This document shows positions 22,449-33,420 of a DNA stretch of 64,000 nucleotides, one piece after another. Each line of letters opens with the position of its first letter. Positions within the stretch are counted from its first letter, which is position 1. The stretch comes from Coenobita brevimanus. Its lineage: Eukaryota; Arthropoda; Malacostraca; Decapoda; Coenobitidae. The notes under the pieces are model-generated. The model was given only the letters and a program-made list of their open reading frames with translations. It ran no database searches and was not told the origin of the DNA. The stretch is taken from contig JAVRFU010000154.1 of assembly GCA_032717465.1 (NCBI GenBank), positions 124,001-188,000 of the forward strand, written 5' to 3'. The position numbers and the translations under genes are program-made.

Positions 22449-25400
22449 TTTTTTTTTTTTTTTTAATGTGAGGAAGAAGGAACCAAAAGCCACGAGCCTG
22501 CAATAACTGTTCCATCCTACAGAGAAACAAAATACAAGAGAGAGCCAAATTCAAGATCCAATTATTTCAAGATGCATGGACACACTGCGTTTGAAAGACT
22601 GGAGATCATAGGAAGCAGGAAATACAGACAGAGGGAGACAGTTCCAGAGTTGACCTGTTGCATAAATGAAGGACTGGGAGTAATGGTTAACTCTTGCGTT
22701 AGAGAGTTGGACAGAAAAGGAATGAGAGTTTGCTGCTAGACGGGTGCTACGCGCCCATCGTAGAGGTGGAGGAATACATGCAGACAGTTCAGAGGAGCAG
22801 TGACCACTGAAGTAGCAATAGAAAAGAGATAAAGATGCAACAGTGCGGCGAAGAGACAGAGGTTGAAGGGAGTCAGTAAGAGGAGGAGAGTTAATGAGAC
22901 AAAAAGCCTTTGACTCCACCCTATTGAGAAGAGCTGTATGTGGGGAACCTCCCCACACGATAGTTGTACTCCACACAGGGGCAGATAAAACCCCTGTATA
23001 GAGACAACACCTGTGCAGGGGTAAAGAAGGAACGGAGTCGGCTTAGCACACCTAATCTCTTAGAAGCAGATTTTCCAAGAGATGCAATATGATCTTTCCA
23101 ACACAAGTCCTGAGTAAATGAAACCCCAAGCATGTTCAAGGATGATGCAGGATTAAGCTGAATATTATTTAACATTAATGAGTACACCTGTGGAAGATTT
23201 TGTCGGGTTGATAGTTTTAAGAACTAGCATTAAAAACAACCAGATTATTTTTACCCCCGTCAGAGATACGAGCCAAGTCAGACATTAGGTGTGCCATAGA
23301 CTCATCCCTTGTTTGTTGATGTAACTGCTGAGATGGACGTTGCAGAAACCGAATGGAAAGGTGAAGGGTGGAGTTATCAGCATATGAGTGGATAGGGTTA
23401 GATGTACAGCTTAGAAGGTCATTGATGAATAAAAGGAAGAGAGTTGGTGATAGGACAGAGCCCCGAGGAACAACACTGTTGATACATCTATGAGAAGAAC
23501 AATGGCCGTCTACAACGGCGGCTATAGAATGATCAGAAAGGAAGCTAGAGGTGAAGGCACAGATAGAAGGATAGAAACAGTAAGAGAGCAGTTTGGAAAT
23601 TAAAGATTTATGCCAGACTCGATCGAAAGCCTTTGAGATATCAAGTGCAATAGCAAAGCTTTCGCCAAAGTCCCGAAAGGAGGATGACCAGGAGTCTGAA
23701 AGGTAGGTGAGACGATCACCAGTGGAGCGTCCCTGACGGAACCCATACTAACGATCAGAAAGGTTGTGATAGGAGAGATGCTTTAAAATTTTTCTATTAA
23801 GAACTGACTCGAAACCTTCTGAGATACAGGATGTTAAAGCAATTAGACGATAGTTACAAGGTTGGGAATGGTTATCCTTCTTTGGGACTGGCTGAATGAG
23901 AGCAAACTTCCAGCAAGAAGGAAAGGTACAAGTTAATAGACAAAGGTGAAAGAGTTTGCCTAGGCAGGGTGTAAACACAGAAGCACAGTTCTTGAGAACA
24001 ACAGGCAGGACTCCATCAGGCCCATATGCCTTGTTAGTATTGAGGCCTGTGATGGCAGACAATACATCAGCTGAAGAAATTTTAATGTCAGCCATGAGGA
24101 AGTCAGAGGGGGGAAATGATGGAGGAACAGCACTGGAATCGTCTAAGGTGGAATTGGAGGAGAAAGTCTGAGCAAAGAGATCTGCTTTATCAGTAGAAGA
24201 AATAGCTACAAAGCAATCACAGTAGAAAAGAGGAGGGAAGGATGATGAGGTAAAGTTGTTAGAAAGGTTTTTGGCAAGGTGCCAGAAGGAGCGAGAAGAA
24301 TTCGAGTTGGAGAGTTGAGAGCATTTAGTATGGATGAAATTATTTTTAGCAGAGCGAAGAACAGACTTCGCACAATTCCGGGCGGAAACGTATAAAAAGA
24401 TGTGATTCAGGGGTGGGTTGGCTCCGGTACCTTTCATAGGTCCTCTCCTTGTTGCTGGCAGCATTAGAACATGCGTGATTAAACCAAGGCTTTCTTGCAT
24501 TAGTCAAAGGATATGAGAAAGGAATGTATGCTTCCATGCCCGAGAGAATAACCTCCGTAATGCGCAAGGCACACTCAGATGGCTCCCGGCCATGGAAGCA
24601 ATAATCATTCTGCGGAAAATCAAAGAAGTACTGCCTGAGGGCCTCCCAATCTGCAGCTCCAAAGTGCCACAGACGACGTTTCTTTGGAGGGTCCAAAGGC
24701 CGTACCGGAGTGACAGGACAAGTTAAGGTGATAAGGTTGTGATCGGAGGAGCCCAATGGAGAGAAATGATTAACAGTGTAAGCAGAAAGATTAGTTGTAA
24801 GGAAGAGGTCAAGTATGTTGGAGCTCTCTCCAAGGTGGTCAGGGATACGGGTAGGGTGCTATACAAGCTGCTCTAGGTCACTGAGGATAGAAAAGGTGTA
24901 GGCTTGTTCACCAGGTGGATCAGTGAAAGGAGAGGAGAGCCAAAGGTGGTGGTGAACATTGAAATCTCCTAAAATGGAGATTTCAGAGAAAGGAGAAATG
25001 GATAGAATGTGTTCCATCATAGAAGTAAGATAGTCGAAGAATTTTTGATAGTCAGTAGACTTAGGAGAAAAGTAAACAGCGCAGATATATTTAGTCAGAG
25101 AGTGACAGGAAAGCTGAAGCCAGAGTGTTGAGAATTCAGAAGAACTGAGTTCAAGAACACGAGAACAAGATAAGTCGTTGCGTATATATACATAACAGCC
25201 ACCTCTGGCTTTGAAATGAGTATAGGGAAAGTAGGAGGATACAGAAAAGGGTTTGCTGTCAGTTGTCTCAGACAGCTGAGTCTCAGGAAAAGAAGGTGAG
25301 GTTTAGAGAAAGAGAGGTGGTGCTCAACAGAGCAAAAGTTGGTGGAAAGGCAACGAATGTTGCAGAAATGAAGAAGAAGTGAGTCAGACAGTGGTTCCAG

Positions 25401-25740
25401 GCAACTCAAGTCGTCACCGGGAGAGGGGCGGAAGGAAGGTGGGGGCATTTATGTTCCCCCCCCTGGGGACTCCGAGGCTGTGTGTAAAGACACCATGATT
25501 GTTGAATTTTGTAAAAGGAAGTGTAGTGTGTACTGTGCTTGTAGTTTGGTGTTGATAGTTAGAGAAATCTGTATTGGAAAGCATGCTGGCCTACTCTCCG
25601 TGTTACTGAGACACTGAAAAAGTTCAGCAAAGGGGGATGGTCGGGAGCTAGTCCCGAGGGCTGATGAAACAGGAGCTCCAGCTCTCCTTGTCATCAGCAT
25701 TCCACCCACCTTGGGAGTACTGCCTTGTTCGACCAGTGCT
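22449..25740 (-). mobile_element. LINE-J, Jockey/CR1-like retrotransposon with poly(A) tail
   Basis: It is on the minus strand and ends in a poly(A) seen as a T run at 22449-22464. From the 5' end there is a GC-rich leader (25449-25740). The endonuclease follows (LLLHFCNIRCLSTNF, about 25300-25370; KYICAVYFSPKSTD, about 25060-25100; SILGDFNVHHHLW, about 24940-24980; LGSSDHNLITLT, about 24710-24755). The RT then has NTNKAYGPDGVLPVVLKN, ALIQPVPKKDN, DISKAFDRVWHKSL and FINDLL. It interrupts a GFM1 intron. Confidence 0.88.
22551..25448 (-). pseudogene. LINE-J endonuclease/RT reading frame, broken
   Basis: Open segments lie at 25095-25448, 24346-24756, 23748-24500, 22921-23187 and 22551-22976, separated by stops and frameshifts; for example, a stop precedes YGFRQGRSTG near 23745. 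The RT active site reads SYADNSTLH near 23380-23400, where the second catalytic Asp of YADD is Asn. The C-terminal region SFIYATGQLWNCLPLSVFPAS is shared with a plus-strand fragment at 43285-43550. The protein cannot be functional as written. Confidence 0.88.
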
Positions 25741-25747
25741 ACAGTCT

Positions 25748-25930
25748 ACTCCTGGCCTAAAATTGCCATTTCTCCCGCTTGAAAAGTGGGCTGTAACACT
25801 AAATTAACATTAGAATGTCATGTCAGTCATGAAGAAATGCTGTGAAAAAGATGCAGAGCTGTAGCATTTTTCCCCTCTCCCACCAAGCTGCATGAAGTAA
25901 GCTATAAGAGTAAAAGCTGTGCCAATTTTA
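25748..25930 (+). repeat. Diverged direct repeat, copy 2
   Basis: Partner of 21328-21510. It lies between the 5' end of LINE-J and the donor side of the 25965-26111 exon. Confidence 0.6.
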
Positions 25931-25964
25931 GGTTAAAGTAAAAAAAAAAAAAAAAAGTCTTTAC

Positions 25965-26111
25965 CATGAACATTTCCAGTTTGGGTGTGTTGGTGAAGGT
26001 GTCCCCTGAGGCACAGTCAATACCAAACATTGCACAGATGTCGCCAGCATACACAATGTCCACGTCCTCCATGTTGTTGCTGTGCATCTGCACCAGCCTA
26101 GACACCTTAAC
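25965..26111 (-). CDS. GFM1: GFM1 (mitochondrial EF-G) exon, domain II
   Basis: A 147-bp (49-codon) exon in phase 0 at both ends. The acceptor is CATTCAG|GTT at 26111 and the donor ATG|GTAAAG at 25965. It encodes [20 protein letters not shown] and [20 protein letters not shown]. The run [17 protein letters not shown] is a signature of mitochondrial EF-G domain II, near human residues 400-445. It joins in frame to the exon at 21211. The expected preceding exon, covering the start of domain II, is not present before the 27373-27541 exon. Confidence 0.92.
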
Positions 26112-27372
26112 CTGAATGGCAACCAATGTGTTATATGATGCTATACCACAATGCACAGTATTTGCAAGGATGCCTTTATATGTTGACACTAATATAACCA
26201 GGCAATCCCTGCCTTATTATACAAATATCCCTCAACTCCCCCCCCCCCAACCCCTCACCCCAAAGGAAGGATGGTGGACTGCAGGAGAACAGCAACTTCA
26301 ACCTACAGTCCATTGCATTCATGTCTAGATAAGCCTGGAATCAAAACAACAGACATAATATTTCAGACGTACAACATTTTATCACTATTCTTACACTAAG
26401 CCTTTCCTTCATGCTAATGTAGTTTCCTAATTAAAAGGGCCAGTATTCCACAAGCAAGTCCCTCATTTAACTTGGATTCTGATTTGCAGCAACAAGAGGA
26501 GATACAAGATGTTTCTACATTCTTAGCACTGTCCTTCTTCAGAGAAAAAAATCATGATAGAGGTTAGTCATAGTATAGCTAATATCTTCTATGAAGTGAG
26601 GGCTAATCCAGCTAATTTCTTCACAACAGTTGCCACAAACTACTGACTTTATATCTGTAGATATGTTTCCTATCACAAAATTATACTTATATAGCTAGTT
26701 ACCATGCCTGCAGTCACAATTTCTCTTTCCCTCTGGAAATATCAAACACTAAGATTACCCCCTGAATCCATTGACATCCTGTGTACTTTATTTCTGCTAT
26801 TTTCAGGAGACATCTGAAGGATGTGTGTCAGGAAAGGCCATGCATTTTTATTCATATTTCATGCACAAGAGGCTTATGCAAGGAAGAGAAGTAAGGATGG
26901 TGGTGACTTGAGGGAATTGACAAGGGATGGAACTCCTTAGGTGAATTTTATAGGGAAGAGTTCATGACAAGGGTTTGCCATCCTTAACTTGACAGTTGTC
27001 AGGCTGTTAGACTGTGTGTGTCTTATAAGTAATTAACAAGAGCATACGTATGGAAAAGTGTGCCTACATGGCAGTCAGGATTCTGGAGGTTTAAACAGTG
27101 ACTGAATGAGAGTGTGGTCAATTTCAATGGGCATGCTTTTGATCAGTTCTCTCACATTCAAGTTAATTTCTTTTCCTGACTTTTCTGACTGTACTTCACC
27201 CCACTAGTGGGTGGAAAAAGAAAGTGGCATGATGATGATGAACAAGGAGTACAACCACAAAAGAGATTATTTTCAATCCTACACAGTACTGTATATCCAA
27301 AGTCTGCATGACACAAGATCCTATGACTGTATTTAGATAAGACATTATAAAGAAAATCTCACTACTGCTTAC
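26112..27372. other. GFM1 intron, expected exon absent
   Basis: The protein lacks roughly 45 residues between the exons on either side (the HPFVGLAFKLE...GQLTY region of the family). I read this interval on the minus strand and found no sequence coding for it. It contains a C-run at about 26240-26250 and a GATGATGATG run at about 27229-27240, and is otherwise unremarkable. Confidence 0.6.
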
Positions 27373-27541
27373 CCTTGTTTGTTAGGCCTGAGTGCATAGT
27401 TAGGTACTTGTGATGGGTTGGGTAAGTAGTCAAGCACTGCATCCAGTAACGGCTGAACTCCTTTGTTCTTGAGTGCTGTCCCCACTAACACTGGGGTGAA
27501 GGATAGGGCGTTGCAGCAACGACAGATTGCACTCAAAAGGT
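27373..27541 (-). CDS. GFM1: GFM1 (mitochondrial EF-G) exon, end of GTPase domain
   Basis: A 169-bp exon with acceptor CCATCAG|ACC at 27541 and donor GG|GTAAGC at 27373. It encodes [20 protein letters not shown], then [20 protein letters not shown] and [12 protein letters not shown]. The [21 protein letters not shown] stretch is highly conserved in mitochondrial EF-G (about human residues 290-345). No exons for the G1-G4 GTP-binding motifs were found further right, so the 5' half is missing from the window or lies among repeats I could not read. Confidence 0.92.
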
Positions 27542-27869
27542 CTGATGGACTGGGGGTCTTCTCCTCTGTGTGGTGGTAACCATAACAAGTGACATAATAC
27601 ATCAAAATCAATCAATCAATCTCTTCCTACATTAGCACACACACACAAACCACTGATAGGTTACTGAACACTGGTATGCAGCCTAACACCTTTTACACCT
27701 ACTGTTTATAGCTACTGCACTGTGCTAGGCCAGTATTCTGTACCTTTGCCAATCAGGTTTTTTCCTTGCTCTATGAAACCTACTTTGTCTCAACATTGGT
27801 TGGGAAAAATAGGTAATGATAAAAATAAAGGAAGAGGATGATGTAAGTATTCCTTTTTTCCAATCTAAG
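27542..27869. other. Non-genic stretch before LINE-A
   Basis: A short (TCAA)n run lies at about 27605-27620, then AT-rich sequence. No exon or recognised repeat other than a possible degraded LINE-E-type end (TTGGTTGGGAAAAATAGG at about 27797). Confidence 0.4.
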
Positions 27870-30555
27870 AGATCATATATTAGCGTATATACAGAGGACC
27901 AAGTGGCAAGAGTGAAAGATGAGTTTTGGGTGAGTGTAGATGCATGTATGGACAAATTTGTGAGGAGCATGAGTGCTTTTGATTGGAGACATGAATGGCA
28001 AAGTGGGGAATGTATGAGTGGATGGAGTGGTTGGTCAGTGGGGTGTGCCAGTAGATGGGAATGGTAGTGCTTTGGTGGACATCTGTGTTGGTAATGGGTT
28101 GACAATAGCCAACACCTACTTTCGGCATAAGATGATCCACAGGTATACATGGAGAGTAATGAGGAGGATGGATGGTGAACTTGTTGAACGAAAGGCAATG
28201 ACAGACTAAGTGTGTGTGGATGAGCGAATGAGAAGACAAGTGTTGGATGCAAGAGTGTGGAGAGGGTGGGGGAATGAAGTCTCGGACCATCACTTAGTCA
28301 TGGCCGAGGTAAAGTTGCAAAGAAAATGGTTGAAGAGACGAAGGGGAAGACAGGAGGAAACAGCTCCTGTGAAAAGAGTGGAGAAGGTGCAAGATAGTGA
28401 GTAAATGGCAAAGTATAAGAGCATAGTGGAAGAAAGATTGGGAAGGTATGAGCTAGAGCAGATGGAAGGGGTGGAGGACATATGTAAGATATTCACAGAA
28501 GAGATAGGCGCAGCGTGTGAGGCAGTTTGTGGAGTGAGGAGGAGATGCAAGGGTGTGCAAGGGACAGCATGGTGGAATGATGAGGTGAAACGAGCTGTGG
28601 AACAAAAGAAGAAGGCATATAGTGAATGGTCAGCGAGTAGAGGTAGGGGAGAAGATGAGAGAGAGAAGAGAGAGGTATATGTGAGCAGGAGAAGGGAGGT
28701 TAAGAGACTGATGAAGGAGAGTAAGAAGAAAGTGGATGAAGAGTTTGGGAGGAATCTGAGTGTGAAATGGAGGAAGAGTAAGAAATTGTTTTGGAAGGAG
28801 GTAAAGAAAGCAAGGCAGTGTGAAACGGGAAATAGTAGGGGAGTGAAAGACAGGAATAATAGATTGTTGGTGGAGAAGAGAGAGAAATTGAGGAGATGGA
28901 AGGAGCACTTTGAGGATATGTTGAATGTATAGAGTGAGAGCAGTGCGAGTATAAGTGGTTGGGGAATGGCTGGGAGAAGGAGAGATGAGAGGAGGGAGGA
29001 AGAGATCAGTAGGGCGGAAGCAGTGGAAGCAATGAAGAAGATAAAGATGGGAAAGGCCCCAGGGATTGATGAAGTGTGTGGTGAAATGCTGAGGTATGGG
29101 GGTGAGATTGTTGTGGAGTGGATATGGAAGTTGTGTAGATTGGCTTGGGAAGAGGGAAGGGTTCCACAGGACTGGAAATCAGGTATAATTGTTCCTTTAT
29201 ACAAAGGAAAAGGGGAGAGAGAAGTATGTGGTAACCATAGGGGTAATTGCCTTCTTAGTGTGACTGGAAAAATATATGGTAGAATACTCATTGATAGGGT
29301 TAGGCATATGACAGAGGAGCTAGTTGGTGAAGAACAAGGGGGATTTAGGAAGGGAAAAAGGTGTGTAGATCAGATGTTTGTTCGAAGACGTTTAGTGAAG
29401 AAGTATCTAGAGAAGGGAAAGAAAATGTATGCTGCCTTCATAGACTTGGAGAAAGCTTATGACAGAATAGATAGGCAAGGTATGTGGAAGGTACTGAGAA
29501 TATATGGAGTGGAGGGGAAATTGTTGAGTGCCGTGAAAAGTATGTATGAAGGAGCTAGGGCTACGGTGCAAATGGATGGTGAGCTGAGTGAGTTCTTTGA
29601 TCTCAATGTGGGACTGAGTTGTGTGCTGTCTCCATGGCTGTTTAATATATACATGGATGGGGTTATAAAGGACGTGCAAGATAGGGCAGTGGATGTTGGG
29701 GTGGCTCTAAAGAATGAGGGTGAGATTTGGAAGATTCAGGTGTTGCTGTTTGTTGATGATACAGTATTGTTGAGTGAAGATGAATGGGAGTTGCAAGGTT
29801 TGGTGAATGAATTTGGGACAGTGTGTAGGAGGAGGAATCTGAAAGTTAATGTAAACAAGAGTAAAGTTATGGTGTTTGAGAGGAATGAAGTCACAGAATA
29901 TACAGTGGGGTTGGATGGTGAGGATATGGAGAGTGTGAGTGCATTCAAGTACTTGGGTAGTGTGATGAGTAAGGATGGAACTTTGGGGGATGAAGTGCGT
30001 GAAAGGGTACAGCAGGGAAGGAAGGTTGTTGGTTCACTGAAAGCAGTGATGAGAAAAAGGGAGGTGAGCTGGAAGTTAAGAAGTCACTGCATGATAGTAT
30101 TGTGATCCCTACCCTGACGTATGGAAGCGAGGCATGGACCTTGCAAGAGGGGAACAAGTCAAGAGTGAGAGCAGTGGAAATGAGTTACTTGAGAGAAGCA
30201 TGTGGAGTGATGTGGAGGGACAGGTTGACGAATGAAGAAGTGAAGGAACGTTGTGGGGTGGATGTGATGTGGTTGGGAAGATTAAGAGAAACACACTGAG
30301 GTGGTTTGGACATGTGGAGAGAATGGAGAATGAAAGACTGACTATGACGGTGTATGTAGGTGAGGTGGAGGGAGGGAGAGGGAGGGGTAGACCGAGGATG
30401 AGGTGGAGGGATGGAGTTGAGAGGTATATGAGGGAGGGGGGAGTGAGTTGGGGGGAGGGTAGTCAAATGGTGGGTGACAGAGCGACTTGGAGGTGTTTTG
30501 TCTGCGGCCACCCTTTGCGGGATTAGGGCGTCAGGCTATAGATAGTTAGATATAT
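27870..30555 (+). pseudogene. LINE-A copy, long and comparatively well preserved
   Basis: Endonuclease pieces are at 27890-28340 (NTYFRHKMIHRYTWRVMRR; CVDERMRRQVLDARVWRGW; SDHHLVMAEVK). The following open frames are 28405-28932 (a basic, coiled linker with REVKRLMKESKKKVDEEFGR) and 28966-30105, the RT: GKAPGIDEVCGEML, GGFRKGKRCVDQMF, FIDLEKAYDRIDRQGMWKVL, SPWLFNIYMDGV, LLFVDDTVLLSEDE. The active-site FADD has become FVDD. It ends LRWFGHVERMENERL (30250-30526) and the terminus GGGCGTCAGGCTATAGATAG. It is a more diverged subfamily than the 42-kb and 56-kb copies. Confidence 0.88.
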
Positions 30556-30904
30556 AGGTAGCTATGTCAACTCTTCACCTTATAATATGTTGGTAATTAC
30601 ACCATCAGGTGTGTACATAATTAATGCTGTATCACATTCATTACAAGAGTACAGTGAGGTAAGTTTTGGGCAAAAGGAATAGTCCATGGGAGTTTTTTTT
30701 TCCCCCACTGTCCAATACAGCCACATTACCCACAAAATTCAGGCAGAGCACCGGTATTATATAATAAGGGGTGATTAGCTACTTTCAGGCCCAAAAATAA
30801 CATCAATATTTCCATTATTAATGAAACTCCATAATTAAAAACTTCGGTATATGTCAGTTATATACAACATATGAGAAGCTACTGATGTTTGAATTAAAAA
30901 TCAC
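30556..30904. other. Non-genic stretch
   Basis: AT-rich; no repeat family or exon recognised apart from the open tail of the neighbouring exon candidate. Confidence 0.4.
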
Positions 30905-31104
30905 ATTCTGAAAAGGAAGTGCTTTTCTCCCATCAGCATTGTGCTGACTGGCCATCAGTTGATCAAATGCAATGATCCAGGGAGCTTGCTGAACCTGAGT
31001 GGTGACTGCTTTGTACTTCTCCTGAGATACCATGAGAGCTTTTCTTGGCTGTGGGGCCAACTCAAGGGAATGGAACTTAAAAACAAACCCTTCCATTTGA
31101 TTAG
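30905..31104 (-). CDS. Candidate exon of an unidentified gene
   Basis: A minus-strand open block with a possible acceptor (ATCTTTTAG|CTAATC at 31104). It encodes ELAPQPRKALMVSQEKYKAV, then TTQVQQAPWIIAFDQLMASQ and HNADGRKALPFQ. The composition looks like a real protein rather than repeat: balanced residues, no low complexity, and not shared with any repeat in the window. There is no strong donor; the frame stays open to 30854. It does not match GFM1 or TSR1 as I know them. It could be an exon of a third gene or part of a pseudogene. Confidence 0.4.
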
Positions 31105-31189
31105 CTAAAAGATAAAATTATTAGGAAGGAGACAGACATCACAATTGATATGTTGCACTACAAACTCACTAGTTTGGAACACAATATTC

Positions 31190-33060
31190 ATCATCATCAT
31201 CTGGGCCTCCTTTACCACCCTAGGGCAGGGTGAGGAGTAGCAATGTCCAGACAGCCCAAATTTGCCCACTCCAATGGGCCACGTTTCCATTCACTCATCA
31301 TTCAAGCCCCCAGAATCCTGGCTCCATTTGATACATCAAAAACTTTCACCACATTCTGCAGTCTCACATAAACGTATCTGATAGAGTCAATCCGAAAGTT
31401 GTCACATTAAAAGGGGTGCCAAATCCCTGATCATGCGCATCTCCTCACAATATTCATCCAGCCAGCTCGATCTCTTGTTAGTCCCCTAGCCTCACTGACT
31501 TCCATACCTCTCTTCCTCACACACCCTTCCACCATATCCCTCTACCTTCTCCTTGGCCTACCTCACCTCCTCCTTCCTTCAAATTCGTTCAGATATACCT
31601 TTTCACCACTCTATTGTTATCCATTCTCTCCACATGACCATACCATCTCAGTACACCCTCTTTGATTCTGGTGCCCACAGACTTCCTCACTCTACACCAG
31701 CGTTTCTTAACCTGGGGTGCTAGCACCCCCAGGGGGTACTGAAATCAATTTTAGGGGTTGCTGGAAAATGCTGCATTATATTTTTTCTTACTGGATTTGC
31801 TTAGTATTGGCATCCTTGATTTTTTTTTTTTTTTTTTTTGAGACAGTATAAAATAAACTGTCAGGCAGTACTTCACTTTAATTTAACCCTGCAGTAGTGT
31901 AGCAACTGCAGTTCCAGTAACCAGATGTAGAGGGGTGCTGGACTGAAACTTTATTACAAGGCGTTGAGGTCGGAAAAGGTTAAGAAATGCTGCTCTACAC
32001 CTTTCACCAATCACATTATTTCGTATCCTATCCAATCTCTGCACTCCATATACATTCCTCTGCAGTCCCATTTCCACTGCTCTCACTCTTGACTTCATTT
32101 TCATGCCACACCATAGTCTCCCACCCATATGTTAAAGTTGGCACTAACACTTCTTCATGTAAGTCTCAAGCAGCAGCAACACTCAAGCCTCTGTTTCTTA
32201 CCAAGGCCTTCATTGCACCAACTACTGTACAGTACTTTCCTTCCTTGTGTCACTCAACTTTCTTTGGCACATTTTCCTCTCTTTTCTATAACTGTGCCCA
32301 GGTATTTGAACTCTCTCACACATTCTAGTCTCTCTCTATTCACTGTAACATCACACTGGGAGTCACTTTCTCTCCCAATAACCATAACTTTACTCTTTTC
32401 TTCATTTACTCTCAAGGCATGATGCTCACAGACATCAGCAAAACTCTACACTAGTCTACCAAGTTCTTGTAAGGTATTTTCAAGTAGTACTGCATCATCA
32501 GTATATAATGAATTTGAGGTATTCCATCCATTGCCATTTATTGCCAATGCCAATCCTCTCTCCATTACTTGTGTTTTTACTTTTCTCATCATCCAATCCA
32601 CTTATATTATGAACAACCAAGGGGACATCACACAACCTTGTCGCACGCCCACACCAATCATGAACCATTCACTTAAGTGCCCATTTACCCTTACACATGC
32701 TTCACTACCATCATAAAAACTTTTGATAGCACCTAGCAGCTTACCATCTACACTGTACATGCGCAAAACCTTCCACAATCCTTCTCTGTTTACTTTGTCA
32801 TATGCTTCTTCCAGATCCATGAATGCCATAAACACCTTCCAGTGCTTCTCACAAGCCTTCTGCACTGTTTTACTGCAAATATTTGATCCACACATCCTCC
32901 ATCACTCCTACAGCCACCCTCTTCATCACTCACTAGGACTTATGATATCTCTCTTACTTTCTCGATAATAATTCTTCTATATACCTTCCCTATAACACTC
33001 AATAAACTTAGGCCCGATAATTCTTGCACTCACTTCGCTCACCTATATTTCTGTTATACA
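31190..33060 (-). pseudogene. LINE-E (RTE-like, (GAT)n tail), copy 1
   Basis: A minus-strand element with its 3' tail seen as (ATC)n at about 31190-31202, preceded by the family 3' UTR (GGGCAGGGTGAGGAGTAGCA). RT pieces are MKSRVRAVEMGLQRNVYGVQ (32040-32100) and MAFMDLEEAYDKVNREGLWK (about 32770-32830), with GVGVRQGCVMSPWLF near 32610-32650. It is 5'-truncated at about 33058 and interrupted by the hAT-type MITE at 31698-31992. Its frames are broken. Confidence 0.82.
31698..31992. mobile_element. hAT-type MITE (295 bp)
   Basis: The ends are CAGCGTTTCTTAACC and, in reverse complement, CAGCATTTCTTAACC (14 of 15 match). They are flanked by the 8-bp duplication CTCTACAC at 31690-31697 and 31993-32000. 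An 8-bp target duplication and CAG...CTG ends are typical of hAT transposons. There is no ORF, and a long T run lies inside (about 31820-31841). It sits in LINE-E copy 1, and removing it with one CTCTACAC restores the LINE sequence. Confidence 0.93.
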
Positions 33061-33063
33061 TCT

Positions 33064-33420
33064 GATGATGATGATGATATTACTGGACTCGGTGGTAGGT
33101 GGGGGGGCACACCATCCACTCACTCGATGTATTGCTGCTCTCAGGTGTCTGCCCTTTCCTCTCCTCCATCCTTCTTTCCTTCTATCCTCTTCTGTCTTTC
33201 TTTTCTTCAATCTTTCCTCATCTTTCTGCCTATGGGTGACTTTACACACCCTCTTCTGTCTTTCCTTCAATCTTTCTTCCTCCTTTTGCCTGTGGGTGAC
33301 TCTACACTGACTGACAAGCCAAATGGACTCCTGTACACAAGGAAACCATTTACTATGCTGGATGGTAACCATATAACTAAATTTTGGTGCCTGGTGGTTT
33401 AGTGGATAATTACGGTGCTC
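33064..33420 (+). mobile_element. SINE with S1 head and start of S2 module
   Basis: After a GATGATGATG run at 33064-33078, the sequence has the S1 head (CATCCACTCACTCGATGTAT), a duplicated pyrimidine-rich segment (CTTCTGTCTTTC... occurs at about 33190 and 33251), an imperfect hairpin at 33321-33351, and AACCATATAACTAAA. It ends with the tRNA A-box-like TGGTTTAGTGG at about 33396 and stops shortly after, where LINE-E copy 2 begins. The S2 body and tail are missing. Confidence 0.75.

Noticed and set aside
28290..29291. 333-codon minus-strand frame
   Set aside because: Antisense shadow of the LINE-A linker and RT on the plus strand; low-complexity Ser/Leu-rich composition.
30905..31104. Assignment of this block to GFM1 because it is upstream of the GFM1 exons on the same strand
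   Set aside because: The residues do not fit any part of mitochondrial EF-G that I know.
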